Source: Clostridiales bacterium (lineage in GTDB: Bacteria; Bacillota; Clostridia; Oscillospirales; CAG-272). Taken from it: 39,949 nucleotides of DNA. The notes beneath the pieces are model-generated. The model was given only the letters and a program-made list of their open reading frames with translations. It was not told where the DNA came from and searched no databases. The stretch covers positions 1 to 39,949 of the forward strand of contig JAILLB010000064.1 of NCBI GenBank assembly GCA_024693345.1, read 5' to 3'. The position numbers and the translations under genes are program-made. Numbering within the stretch: the stretch's first letter is position 1; each line of letters starts with the position of its first letter. Shown here one piece after another: positions 18,255-27,540 of the stretch.

Positions 18255-19047
18255 TTACCACACCCATACATATTTTTGTGACGGAGACAATTCTCCTGGA
18301 GATATGATTGAAAAGGCTGTTGAATTGGGCCTTGAGTATTATGGGTTTTCAAGCCACTGCTTTACTGATTTGCCGCATGAGATTCTTACTGATGAAAAAG
18401 CATACATATCTGAGTGTGTGAAAATAAGGAAAGAATACAAAGACAGAATCAATATTCTGATAGGGATGGAAATGGAGAATCTTCTTGGCAAAAACAGTCA
18501 TAAAGAGGTAGAGTACACTATTGGTTCAACCCATTACTTATTCGTTAATGGCCAATACCTTTGCCTTGATTATTCAAAAGATGAATTTGCTTCACTGTGT
18601 AAAAACCATTTCTGCGGCGATTACTACAAATTTGTGAAGGAATATTACAAAACCGAAGCCGAAGTTGTAAAAAACACAGATTGTACCTTCATCGGACACT
18701 TCGATCTTATAACCAAATTCAATGAAGGATTTGTTTTATTTGATGAAAGTGATAAAAGGTATACAGACCCAGCTCTGGAAGCTCTTGCCGCTTTAAAAGA
18801 ATATGAAGTACCTTTTGAAATCAATACATCACAGTTTTCAAGAAAGAAAAAGAGTGAATTGTATCCCAGCATGTTTATTCTGAAGAAGATGCACGAAATG
18901 GGATGTGAAATAATAATCAATTCCGATGCTCACTCTCCTGCGATGATAATATCAGGTTTTGATGAAGCGGTTTCAAGAGCAAAGGAATGCGGATTTAATC
19001 ATGTGAACATACTGACATCAAAAGGTTTCATTCAGACTGCAATCTAA
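18241..19047 (+). CDS. hisK: PHP-family histidinol-phosphatase
   Basis: GTG start; [29 protein letters not shown]. Confidence 0.87.
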   Translation: MIKADYHTHTYFCDGDNSPGDMIEKAVELGLEYYGFSSHCFTDLPHEILTDEKAYISECVKIRKEYKDRINILIGMEMENLLGKNSHKEVEYTIGSTHYLFVNGQYLCLDYSKDEFASLCKNHFCGDYYKFVKEYYKTEAEVVKNTDCTFIGHFDLITKFNEGFVLFDESDKRYTDPALEALAALKEYEVPFEINTSQFSRKKKSELYPSMFILKKMHEMGCEIIINSDAHSPAMIISGFDEAVSRAKECGFNHVNILTSKGFIQTAI

Positions 19048-19050
19048 TTA

Positions 19051-19078
19051 TGAAAAAACACCCGCTCTATGCGGGTGT
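19051..19078 (-). terminator. Terminator for the minus-strand beta-helix gene
   Basis: ACACCCGC-TCTAT-GCGGGTGT; read on minus strand it is followed by TTTTTT. Confidence 0.8.
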
Positions 19079-19087
19079 AAATTTCGG

Positions 19088-20287
19088 TCAATTTTTGGTT
19101 TTCTTTTTCTTCTTGACTATGATGATTACAACAACTGCTGCTGCAATTACGAATACTGCTGCAAGGGCTATTACCAAAACAGTTGGAAAACTTTGGGAGA
19201 CAAACAGTTTGAATCCGTATGTCATTTCACCATTATCCAGAACAATGGTTTCATATTGTGATTCACCTAGAACAACATTCCCTACTTTATGTGCTTCCGG
19301 AAGTTCTGTTTTTATGAGTTCAATCTTTTTTCCAAATATTCCTGTTGCGGAGGGGGAGTTGATAGATGTAGCTCCGTTAATGTTTCCTTTAACTTTATCC
19401 AGTGTAACATTTCCACTCCATGATACAAGTGATCCTACATCAATTGCACTGTCGGATATGTTGATGTTACCCGTGTTTGTTCTGATATAAGCATCCACTT
19501 CGATACTGCATTCTGATATTGTGATATTTCCCAAACCGATTTCAATGTTGCTTCTTCTCTTGTTGTCATCTCTGTTCAGGGAAACTTTGATGTTTGATTT
19601 GAGGGCTCTGAAGTCACCCGAATCACATGAAATATAGTAAAAAACATCCAGATTGGAATTCTTTATCAGCATACCATATGGTGCTGTTATATACCCTCCG
19701 TTAGAGTATTTACTGGGAAGAGTGACTGTTGACTCCTCTATGACGATTGAGCCGTATGTGTTTATGTTGTAGTCTACTGTAACAGTCGAATTTCTGATGG
19801 AAATATTACCGCTTGCAAATAGATACCCCTGAGTCTTATCTATTCCATTTGCTGTTACGACAGAATGATCAATTGAAATTGTACCATCGTTTGTGCCTAT
19901 GAAATAGTCAACTTCGACTGTGCTTTCAGATATACATATGTCACCATTTGAGATGATTCTTGATCCGACTTTATCCGGATTAGGCTTTATGGTGGCATTT
20001 TCAATTGTCAGAGTTGAACTTCCGAAAGTTTTTTCCGCATTTATTTCGTATACGCACACCGCACCATTAGTTTTAATGGTCAGATCATTATCACAAGATA
20101 TTTTGCCGTATTTTCCTTCTGCAAGAACTAGCGTTCTGGATTCAGGGTTATATGAACTGCCTTCATTGAGTTCGGAACAAACGTTATTGACAATGGATAT
20201 ATCCAATGCAGCAGATTCTGCAGCATATACAGGCAAAGACAGAACGATGCATAATATGATTAAAAGAATCGAAACCAGTCTTTTCAA
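19088..20287 (-). CDS. Secreted beta-helix-like repeat protein with C-terminal membrane anchor
   Basis: N-terminal signal peptide; repeated 'G-x-I-x-I-x-x-S-x-V-x-V-D-Y-x-I-x-T' units; C-terminal hydrophobic helix then VKKKKKTKN. Confidence 0.75.
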   Translation of the reverse strand: MKRLVSILLIILCIVLSLPVYAAESAALDISIVNNVCSELNEGSSYNPESRTLVLAEGKYGKISCDNDLTIKTNGAVCVYEINAEKTFGSSTLTIENATIKPNPDKVGSRIISNGDICISESTVEVDYFIGTNDGTISIDHSVVTANGIDKTQGYLFASGNISIRNSTVTVDYNINTYGSIVIEESTVTLPSKYSNGGYITAPYGMLIKNSNLDVFYYISCDSGDFRALKSNIKVSLNRDDNKRRSNIEIGLGNITISECSIEVDAYIRTNTGNINISDSAIDVGSLVSWSGNVTLDKVKGNINGATSINSPSATGIFGKKIELIKTELPEAHKVGNVVLGESQYETIVLDNGEMTYGFKLFVSQSFPTVLVIALAAVFVIAAAVVVIIIVKKKKKTKN

Positions 20288-21390
20288 AACGAATCTCCTT
20301 TAATTGAAATTTTTGTTACTGTTGTTCTTTGCAGTGGTATTAAATCAACTCCACCGCTGCAGTACGATACCAGTGCTTCATTTTCAGACAGGAAGAATAT
20401 GGCGGGATAGCAATATCCGTAATGCAAATCACTTTCAATTAGTTCAAAACTACTATAATGAATTCCGTCCGTACTCTCGGATATTGCCAGAGGGGTTCTG
20501 CCCCATGTATTTCTGAATCTCGGATGTTCAGGTGATTCCGGTCTTTCCATATACGGATTTCTGATGGCATAGTATTTTTTACTATACGGATTTTTTGCAA
20601 TTCTCATCGGAGATAGGGGAGATTCAAATTGAGAAGGTTTTGGATCTGTCCATGTTATTCCTTGATCATTTGAAAAACTTTCGTACTGATATCCTGTGTC
20701 TGTACGGAAATATGCATATAACCTTCCGTCGGGCAGTTCAATCACACCCGGTTCCTGCAGGCCAGCTCTGTTTCCATCAATCGGCAGACTTAGTTCCTGT
20801 ACATCTTCATTGAAGGTTCTGCCGCCATCGTCGGAGTATACGAATTTGTCTACACCTGCGGCATAGTGGTAATGTCCTTCGAACAATGTGGCTTTATGGT
20901 TTGCAACCGGAATTATAATTCTGCCGCTTTCCAAGATTTCAACTCTGTTGTTATTAACAACATAATAGCTCTCATGGATTTTTGGAAAACACAAAACCGG
21001 TTCTCCTGAAAAATCGTATCCATCGATTGAATCGATGTAATAATATTCTGAACGAAGTGGAACACTTGCGTTTTCACTTTCTTTTTTCAGCAAAAAGTAC
21101 AGTCTTACACCTTTTTCACATGGGCGAAGTGTGACACACATGGCATTGTGTCCGCCCAATCTTTCCGGTTTTACCAGAGTACAGATGTTTTCAGTATCAA
21201 AATTCTTTCCGTCATTTGCATATACTGCACATATGTCACTGTGAATATTGTCATCCCAACTACTGCCTGTGAATCTGCAATACGCAAACATGATTCTTCC
21301 GTCCGTGAAACGGAAGAAATCTCCTTCGCTGTTACGTGTATTGTTTTCCCGTGGAGAAAGATCAAACAGTTTTTTTGTAATTACTCTCAT
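20284..21390 (-). CDS. Sialidase-like (BNR/Asp-box) family protein without signal peptide
   Basis: Asp-box-like YSDDGGRTF and FSNDQGITW; GLQEPGVIELPDGRLYAYFRTD; N-terminus not hydrophobic. Confidence 0.8.
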   Translation of the reverse strand: MRVITKKLFDLSPRENNTRNSEGDFFRFTDGRIMFAYCRFTGSSWDDNIHSDICAVYANDGKNFDTENICTLVKPERLGGHNAMCVTLRPCEKGVRLYFLLKKESENASVPLRSEYYYIDSIDGYDFSGEPVLCFPKIHESYYVVNNNRVEILESGRIIIPVANHKATLFEGHYHYAAGVDKFVYSDDGGRTFNEDVQELSLPIDGNRAGLQEPGVIELPDGRLYAYFRTDTGYQYESFSNDQGITWTDPKPSQFESPLSPMRIAKNPYSKKYYAIRNPYMERPESPEHPRFRNTWGRTPLAISESTDGIHYSSFELIESDLHYGYCYPAIFFLSENEALVSYCSGGVDLIPLQRTTVTKISIKGDSF

Positions 21391-21401
21391 GTTTTTCCAC
21401 C

Positions 21402-22595
21402 TTACTCGATTTCGCTTTTACGAATTCCTGACTGTATTTCCTGCCAGGTTTCTGACATATCACGTAATTTTGTAACACATTCTTTTATCGCCTTTGCGAT
21501 TATATCGACTTCTTCTTCAGTGTTGTCTTCAGAAAGAGATATCCTTATGCTTCCGTGTGTGAGATCCTCTGGCAAACCGATGGATTTCAGTACATGGCTT
21601 GGATCGAGAGAGCCCGCTGTACAAGCAGAACCTGAAGATACTGAAATGTCTCTTGAATCAAGCATTAACAGAAGAGCTTCTCCTTCTATTCCTTCAAAAA
21701 CAAAATTCATTATTCCGGGAACACGATTATCTGTATCACCATTCAGTAATGTATTTGGAATGGTAAGCAGTTCTTCTGTCAGTTTTTTTCTCAGTGAAGA
21801 TATGTATTCATAATTCTTTTGCATGCTTAGGACCGAATCCTTAAGAGCAGCAGCCATTGCAGCAATGCCGGGAAGATTTTCGGTTCCGGGCCTGGAGTTG
21901 TTTTCCTGATGTCCGCCGTAAATTACCTGAGTTGCCTTTAGCCCTGCCTTGACATATAAGATTCCAACTCCTTTCGGACCATGGAATTTATGTGCCGAAG
22001 CTGACATCATGTCTACATTGAACTCTTTTGCACTGAATGGTACGTGACCGATTGCCTGGACCGCATCGGTGTGGAAAAGGGCACTTTTACTATGTGCGAT
22101 TTTGGCCAGTGCACTTATTGGCTGCAGTGTCCCTATTTCGTTATTTGCAGTCATTATTGTGACAAGAGCAGTGTTTTCATCTATGGCATCTTCAAGTGCC
22201 TGCGGTTGTACAATTCCGTTTCTGTCAGGGTCTATAAAGACAATTTCGAATCCTCTTCTTTTCAGGGATTCCAGGGCATTAAGAACGGAGTGATGCTCGA
22301 ATGATGATGAAATAATCTTAGTCTTTCCGTATTTTTCTCCATAGGCAGCACCCGTCATGATTGCCTGTGTGTTTGATTCACTTCCGCCTGAAGTGAATAC
22401 TATTTCTTCTGGCAGACTTGCCCCGACAAGTGTGCCTATGACAGTTCTTGCCTTGTAAAGCATGCTGGATGCCATCTGTCCGTGAGAGTGAACCGATGAT
22501 GGGTTGCCATAGCAATTTTCCGCGGTTTTGTTCATCACTTCGAGTGCGTTTTTACTTATTTTCGTAGTTGCAGCATTATCTGCATATATACTCAT
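21402..22595 (-). CDS. Cysteine desulfurase (NifS/IscS family)
   Basis: YADNAATTKI, FTSGGSESNTQAI, HTDAVQAIGH, SASAHKFHGPKGVGILYV, SSGSACTAGSLDPSHV. Confidence 0.94.
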   Translation of the reverse strand: MSIYADNAATTKISKNALEVMNKTAENCYGNPSSVHSHGQMASSMLYKARTVIGTLVGASLPEEIVFTSGGSESNTQAIMTGAAYGEKYGKTKIISSSFEHHSVLNALESLKRRGFEIVFIDPDRNGIVQPQALEDAIDENTALVTIMTANNEIGTLQPISALAKIAHSKSALFHTDAVQAIGHVPFSAKEFNVDMMSASAHKFHGPKGVGILYVKAGLKATQVIYGGHQENNSRPGTENLPGIAAMAAALKDSVLSMQKNYEYISSLRKKLTEELLTIPNTLLNGDTDNRVPGIMNFVFEGIEGEALLLMLDSRDISVSSGSACTAGSLDPSHVLKSIGLPEDLTHGSIRISLSEDNTEEEVDIIAKAIKECVTKLRDMSETWQEIQSGIRKSEIE

Positions 22596-22611
22596 GTGAA
22601 CCTCTTGTTAA

Positions 22612-22635
22612 ATTCCCGCCGTTTGCGGCGGGAAT
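22612..22635. repeat. GC-rich hairpin between hydrogenase and cysteine desulfurase genes
   Basis: ATTCCCGCCG-TTTG-CGGCGGGAAT perfect 10-bp arms; no strong U tract. Confidence 0.7.
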
Positions 22636-22639
22636 AAGA

Positions 22640-24082
22640 TTAAATCTTCGGAAGTGAGTTTATTGATTCTGTTATTGTCTGTGTTTTTGCGGTTTTGCCG
22701 TAATCTTCAACCACCTTTTGCTGTTTTTCAACGACGTGGCTTCTTGATAAGATTCCTGCACCATTTACGCATCCGCCCGCGCATGCCATTCCTTCGATAA
22801 AATTGCCTTCTAGCAGATTCTTTATTTTTTTCATCAAGGCAACTTTACACTGGTCGATTCCGTCGCATACAACCGGTTTGAATTCAAATGTTTCAGACAG
22901 ATTCTGTTCTTTTATTGACTGTTCTATTGCATCCGTCAGACCATGGCTTCTCGCAAATATTCTGCCGAAGTATGAAGCGTTATCGAGTTCAGTTTCTTCA
23001 AGTTCTTCCAAAATGATGTCTTTGCTGTCAAACAGCGCGAGCAATTCTTCGAAAGTTATTGCGACGTTTATATAATCCTTTAGTTCAGGCTTCTGGATTT
23101 CGCTCTTTTTCGCAGTGCATGGTCCAATGAAAACCACCTTGCAAGCAGGATTCTGTTCCTTCAAGTACTTAGCCAGAGTTGCCATCGGGGACAGATTGCT
23201 TGAAATAAACGGAACCAGTTCAGGATAGAATTTTTTGACATAAGAAACAAATGCAGGACAGCATGAACTTGTAAGGAATCCTTTTTCTGACAATTCCTGT
23301 GTTTCCTTATACGCAACCATGTCTGCACCCTGTGCAACTTCAAACACCTGAGTAAATCCGAGTTTTTTGATTGCTGTTATTACCTGACCTTGAGTTGCAT
23401 AACTGAACTGCGTTGCGATTGATGGAGCAACTATTGCGTATACAGGGTATTTTCTGCCTTCATCGCTCTTTCTGATTATGTCAATTACATTGATTACAAA
23501 AGACTTTTCACTGATTGCTCCGAACGGACACTGGTTCATACAGGAACCACATTCGATGCACTTATCATTGTCTATATGTGCATATCCGTCATCGTTAATG
23601 CTTATAGCTTTCATCTTGCACGCAACCATACATGGTCTCTGACGACTTATGATTGCGGTATAAGGACAGACACTGGCACATTTGCCGCATTCAATACACT
23701 TTTCTTTATCTATGTGGCATCTTCTGTCATGATCGACATATATTGCGTCGCGTGGGCAAACCTCAATGCAGTGATGTGCCAGACAACCTCTGCATGAATC
23801 TGTTATCTGGTAACCGGCTGCTGGACATTCATCGCAGGCGATATCAATAATCTCAATGACATTGGGATTCTTCCTGTTTCCGCCCATTGCGAGTTTGACC
23901 CTCTCCGTGAGAATCGCACGTTCCTTGTACACACAGCAACGCATTGTCGGTACTTTGCCCGGTACAATTTCTTTCGGAATGTTGAGAACATTTTCAAGTA
24001 AGTCGTCATGCCATGCGTGGATAGCCACATGCTTGACTGCCTTGTACTTTAAGTATTGTATTTTGGTATCAAATTTATGCAT
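22640..24082 (-). CDS. [FeFe] hydrogenase, group-B-like, with N-terminal ferredoxin-type clusters
   Basis: H-cluster motifs LTSSCCPAF, GPCTAKKSE, EGMACAGGCVNGAG; 4Fe-4S motifs CIECGKCASVCP and CIECGSCMNQCP; start chosen at MHKFDTK. Confidence 0.88.
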   Translation of the reverse strand: MHKFDTKIQYLKYKAVKHVAIHAWHDDLLENVLNIPKEIVPGKVPTMRCCVYKERAILTERVKLAMGGNRKNPNVIEIIDIACDECPAAGYQITDSCRGCLAHHCIEVCPRDAIYVDHDRRCHIDKEKCIECGKCASVCPYTAIISRQRPCMVACKMKAISINDDGYAHIDNDKCIECGSCMNQCPFGAISEKSFVINVIDIIRKSDEGRKYPVYAIVAPSIATQFSYATQGQVITAIKKLGFTQVFEVAQGADMVAYKETQELSEKGFLTSSCCPAFVSYVKKFYPELVPFISSNLSPMATLAKYLKEQNPACKVVFIGPCTAKKSEIQKPELKDYINVAITFEELLALFDSKDIILEELEETELDNASYFGRIFARSHGLTDAIEQSIKEQNLSETFEFKPVVCDGIDQCKVALMKKIKNLLEGNFIEGMACAGGCVNGAGILSRSHVVEKQQKVVEDYGKTAKTQTITESINSLPKI

Positions 24083-24096
24083 GCGATTACCTCGAG

Positions 24097-24837
24097 TTAC
24101 ACTATGTTTACCCATGACATGAGGAATTCTCTCTCTTCCTCATGATGTTTGACTGACTGGGATGCTGCAACAATCGGCATCCAGCTCTTTACATATTCTT
24201 TGTCTGTTCCTGATTTATTGCAGAACAAATCAAGATATTTTTCAGCTCTTTCATCCTGATTTTTCAGTCTGAACAACAGATATGTTCTTGCAACGTCAGC
24301 TGATGCATTACCCTGTGTGGCATGCGACCAGTCGAGAACGTACATTGATCCGTCATCTTTTACAATTACGTTTGACGGGTTATAGTCACCATGACAGAGT
24401 TTTTTATGTCGTGGCATGCTCTCGAGACGGGCATGAAGATTGAATCGTAGGGTTGCTTCAAGGTCTGTTTCGGTAATTTTTCTGTTCATCTTATCCACAA
24501 GTTTTGTGAGGAGAGGACATCTTTTGGTGTGTATCTCCATCTGGAGATTAACAAAACGATTGAGATATTCATCTTCTTTCTCAGGATGCTGTTCCATAAG
24601 CTTGTCCAGAGTCGTTCCTTTGATGTAATCGGAAATGATAGCCCATTGTCCGTCTATCATTGTTACGGCCCTTATATTAGGAATATTCAGTCCGGTTTCC
24701 TGTACTCTTGCCTGGTTTAAAGCCTCGTTCAGAATTTCAGCAATGGAAAAGTCTTTGTTGAAAAGCTTTATGCAGTTGTCTCCGTCCACATATACTTTTT
24801 TGTTTCTACGTGTGGCAATTACATTGTCTAGATTCAT
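24097..24837 (-). CDS. Aminoglycoside phosphotransferase-like kinase (TIGR02172-like)
   Basis: CHGDYNPSNVIV catalytic loop and VLDWSHA metal motif; N-terminal kinase lobe. Confidence 0.82.
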   Translation of the reverse strand: MNLDNVIATRRNKKVYVDGDNCIKLFNKDFSIAEILNEALNQARVQETGLNIPNIRAVTMIDGQWAIISDYIKGTTLDKLMEQHPEKEDEYLNRFVNLQMEIHTKRCPLLTKLVDKMNRKITETDLEATLRFNLHARLESMPRHKKLCHGDYNPSNVIVKDDGSMYVLDWSHATQGNASADVARTYLLFRLKNQDERAEKYLDLFCNKSGTDKEYVKSWMPIVAASQSVKHHEEEREFLMSWVNIV

Positions 24838-24939
24838 AGCAACCCTCCTGTGGTTAATAGTATTATATCATAGATTTTGTTGATGCTCTACAACCTTATG
24901 AAAGAAAAAACAAAAAACCTCAATCGATGGCATCGTATA

Positions 24940-24968
24940 TTAACAAACTACGGCTAATGTGCTATACT
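24940..24968 (+). promoter_or_regulatory. Promoter of M6 metalloprotease gene
   Basis: TTAACA-17-TATACT with TGC extended -10; RBS AGAAGGAGAT upstream of ATG 25007. Confidence 0.7.
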
Positions 24969-25006
24969 ATACAAGCAGTATTGTCATTTTAGAAGGAGAT
25001 ATTAAA

Positions 25007-27481
25007 ATGAAAAAAATCCTTGCATTTGTAGTTGTTTCTGCAATGTTGCTGTCAATGGTTGCTTCTCTTGTATTTATCGGAGCGGCAGACAAGGTAGAGG
25101 ATCAGAACAGTTCATTTTTCGTAACAAAACCAAAGTATGATGGAGTAAAAAACATACCTATACTTGGTATAGTTGCAAGCTTTGATGCTGACGGTGATGG
25201 GGAAAATGACTATGACCCGAACGATACAGACAAACTTTACAGCGATGTAACACAGGAATATTATGGTGAACAGTGGGCAATAACAAAGCCAAAAGATCAC
25301 TACGACATGTTCTTCAAGGAGGGTCACTCCGTAAGAGACTACTATCTCGAATTGACAGACGGAATAATCAATTTTATACCTTGTGCATTTGAAAAGGTGG
25401 AACCCGAATGGGGAACAACCGATGGTATTCTTGCTGTAACAGTTCCGATTAAACATCCGACCGCATCTGGAGATGCTTCCGGGACAATAACCGCAATTGT
25501 AGATGCAACAGATGAGTATGTAAACTATGCTCAATATGACACTAACGGTGACGGAATGCTCACAACAGATGAAATCGTCATCGTCATATTCAATGCCGGT
25601 GTCGATCACGCGTACACGGGCAGCTACTACAACAGTGGATCGCCTTCTGCATATTTTGCAGTGCACAGCACATCTCAGGGATTTATTACAATGTGCGACG
25701 ACGTATTATTAACTTATAGTGGTCACGGAAATGTATCGAATGTCGGGGAATATGCAAAGTTTGGAACATTCATAACACTTGGAGTATTAACGCACGAGAT
25801 TGCTCATAATTTCGGAGCAGAAGATCTATACGACAGAAATAATGGCGGTGGAGGATCAGCAATAAGCAGCTGGCCAAGAGCAGGATATTTTTCACTTCAG
25901 TGCATGGGAAATAACAACGGAAATGGCAATTATCCATGTTATGAAGATCCGTACCATAGAGTGTATCTTGGGTGGGCTGATGAAGTTACGGTAAATGGTG
26001 ATGGCAGTAAAGAAGTTAAAAATCTCGAAGTTACACTGAATTCTACACTATCCGGTGCTTATCAGGTAGTCAGGGTAAATACACCTGATCCACGTGAATT
26101 CTTCTACATCGAAATAAGACTTAAAGAGGGATACGACCAGAAACTTCCTACAGACACTTCTGGAGGCATCTTAATCTGGCATATTGACCAGGGAATTTGT
26201 TCAAAGTATTTTGCAAGCGGAATGGCAAGTTCATCATATATATCTGCAGGAGACAAGGACAGACATGATTCGGGAATAGTTCCTCTGTTCAGGCCTGATG
26301 CATGGAATCCGATTGGAACGCTTATTGTCGATCAGCAACCATCCGACCCGTATTACTATCTGAGTGATGATGCCAGTACAAGCGTATTCGATTCGTGTTT
26401 TTATCACGGATATGTAGGCGGGGGAACATCATTGAACTCCTATCCGGATGATTATGGATACGAGGGCGCATTCAATCTTCATGTTGAGGTATTGAGTGCT
26501 CCGGGTTCAAGCATGAAAATTTCAATTTCCACACAGTTTGATATGGTTATTCCGCCATTATCATCAGTTTCTGCAGGAGAAGCAACATATAATTCATTGA
26601 CACTCTTCGGAAAAGTAATAACTGCAAACGGATTTGACATTACCGATTCTGGTTTTGTAATTGCAACAAAAGAAGATTTGAGCGACGGAAAGGTTATAAG
26701 TGCCAACGTAGTGGACAAAGAATTCAGCACAGTTGTTGAAGGGCTGAATGAAGATTCCAAGTATTATATCCAGTCATTTGTTACAACTAAAGCAGGAAAG
26801 GGAACAAGTCCTGTTTCCACTGTCTATACAGCGAAGAAACCTGTTGAAAAGACATATTCACTGTACAAGCTGTATAAGAACAACGGAAGCACGAGACCCA
26901 GCGAAGTCAAAATCAATCTTGGGGAGACGTTGCACTATTCATTCCCGATGACATATGCGGGTTTTGTATTTGCTGGTTGGTACTGGGACAAAAAATTCAT
27001 CGAACCATTTGACATGAATTATGTTTCAGAGGAATATGAGGAAATATCCCTCTATGCCAGATGGATTAAGGAAGATGAAGTATGCAAGCTCAAAGTGGTC
27101 GGTGCTGAAATAGAATGCGATGTTTATCCCGTAGCCATAGGCGAAACCTTCTATGTTCCGACTGCGGTTGAAAAAGATGGGTATACATTCGAAGGATGGT
27201 ACAAAGATTCCGCGCTGACCGAGCGCTTTGACTTTACTGTTCCTACAACTGAAAGCGGTACCGTTACTATATATGCAAAATATGTAATAAATTCTGGCGA
27301 ACAGACAACAGAAGCAGATGTTACAACTGTTGAAACTGAAACAGACAAGGTAACAGACACCGATGAAACAAAAGAAGAAACTGAACCATCAAGAATTTGG
27401 CTTTGGATCATAATAGGAGCTGTAGCTGTTGCAGGAGTGGTTGTGGGAATAATCGTTATTGAAAAGAACAAAAAGAAATAA
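25007..27481 (+). CDS. Secreted M6-family metalloprotease with two InlB-type (Listeria-Bacteroides) repeats and C-terminal TM anchor
   Basis: Signal peptide; LTHEIAHNFGAEDLYD (HExxH); 'FAGWYWDKKFIEPFDMNYV...ISLYARW' and 'FEGWYKDSALTERFDF...VTIYAKYV'; C-terminal hydrophobic segment then EKNKKK. Confidence 0.87.
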   Translation: MKKILAFVVVSAMLLSMVASLVFIGAADKVEDQNSSFFVTKPKYDGVKNIPILGIVASFDADGDGENDYDPNDTDKLYSDVTQEYYGEQWAITKPKDHYDMFFKEGHSVRDYYLELTDGIINFIPCAFEKVEPEWGTTDGILAVTVPIKHPTASGDASGTITAIVDATDEYVNYAQYDTNGDGMLTTDEIVIVIFNAGVDHAYTGSYYNSGSPSAYFAVHSTSQGFITMCDDVLLTYSGHGNVSNVGEYAKFGTFITLGVLTHEIAHNFGAEDLYDRNNGGGGSAISSWPRAGYFSLQCMGNNNGNGNYPCYEDPYHRVYLGWADEVTVNGDGSKEVKNLEVTLNSTLSGAYQVVRVNTPDPREFFYIEIRLKEGYDQKLPTDTSGGILIWHIDQGICSKYFASGMASSSYISAGDKDRHDSGIVPLFRPDAWNPIGTLIVDQQPSDPYYYLSDDASTSVFDSCFYHGYVGGGTSLNSYPDDYGYEGAFNLHVEVLSAPGSSMKISISTQFDMVIPPLSSVSAGEATYNSLTLFGKVITANGFDITDSGFVIATKEDLSDGKVISANVVDKEFSTVVEGLNEDSKYYIQSFVTTKAGKGTSPVSTVYTAKKPVEKTYSLYKLYKNNGSTRPSEVKINLGETLHYSFPMTYAGFVFAGWYWDKKFIEPFDMNYVSEEYEEISLYARWIKEDEVCKLKVVGAEIECDVYPVAIGETFYVPTAVEKDGYTFEGWYKDSALTERFDFTVPTTESGTVTIYAKYVINSGEQTTEADVTTVETETDKVTDTDETKEETEPSRIWLWIIIGAVAVAGVVVGIIVIEKNKKK

Positions 27482-27503
27482 TCCCTGATGGAGGACAAAA
27501 TAT

Positions 27504-27534
27504 ATCCCAGACAGAAATGCCTGGGATGTTTTTT
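27504..27534 (+). terminator. Rho-independent terminator after the M6 protease gene
   Basis: ATCCCAG...CTGGGAT then GTTTTTT. Confidence 0.85.
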
Positions 27535-27540
27535 GCAGTT

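Noticed and set aside
22612-22635. Hairpin called as a terminator of the hydrogenase gene
   Set aside because: Strong stem but no U tract on either strand; kept only as a hairpin.
25112-25666. Antisense ORF of 184 aa opposite the M6 protease
   Set aside because: Cys/Ile/Tyr-rich spurious frame within a coherent secreted protease CDS.
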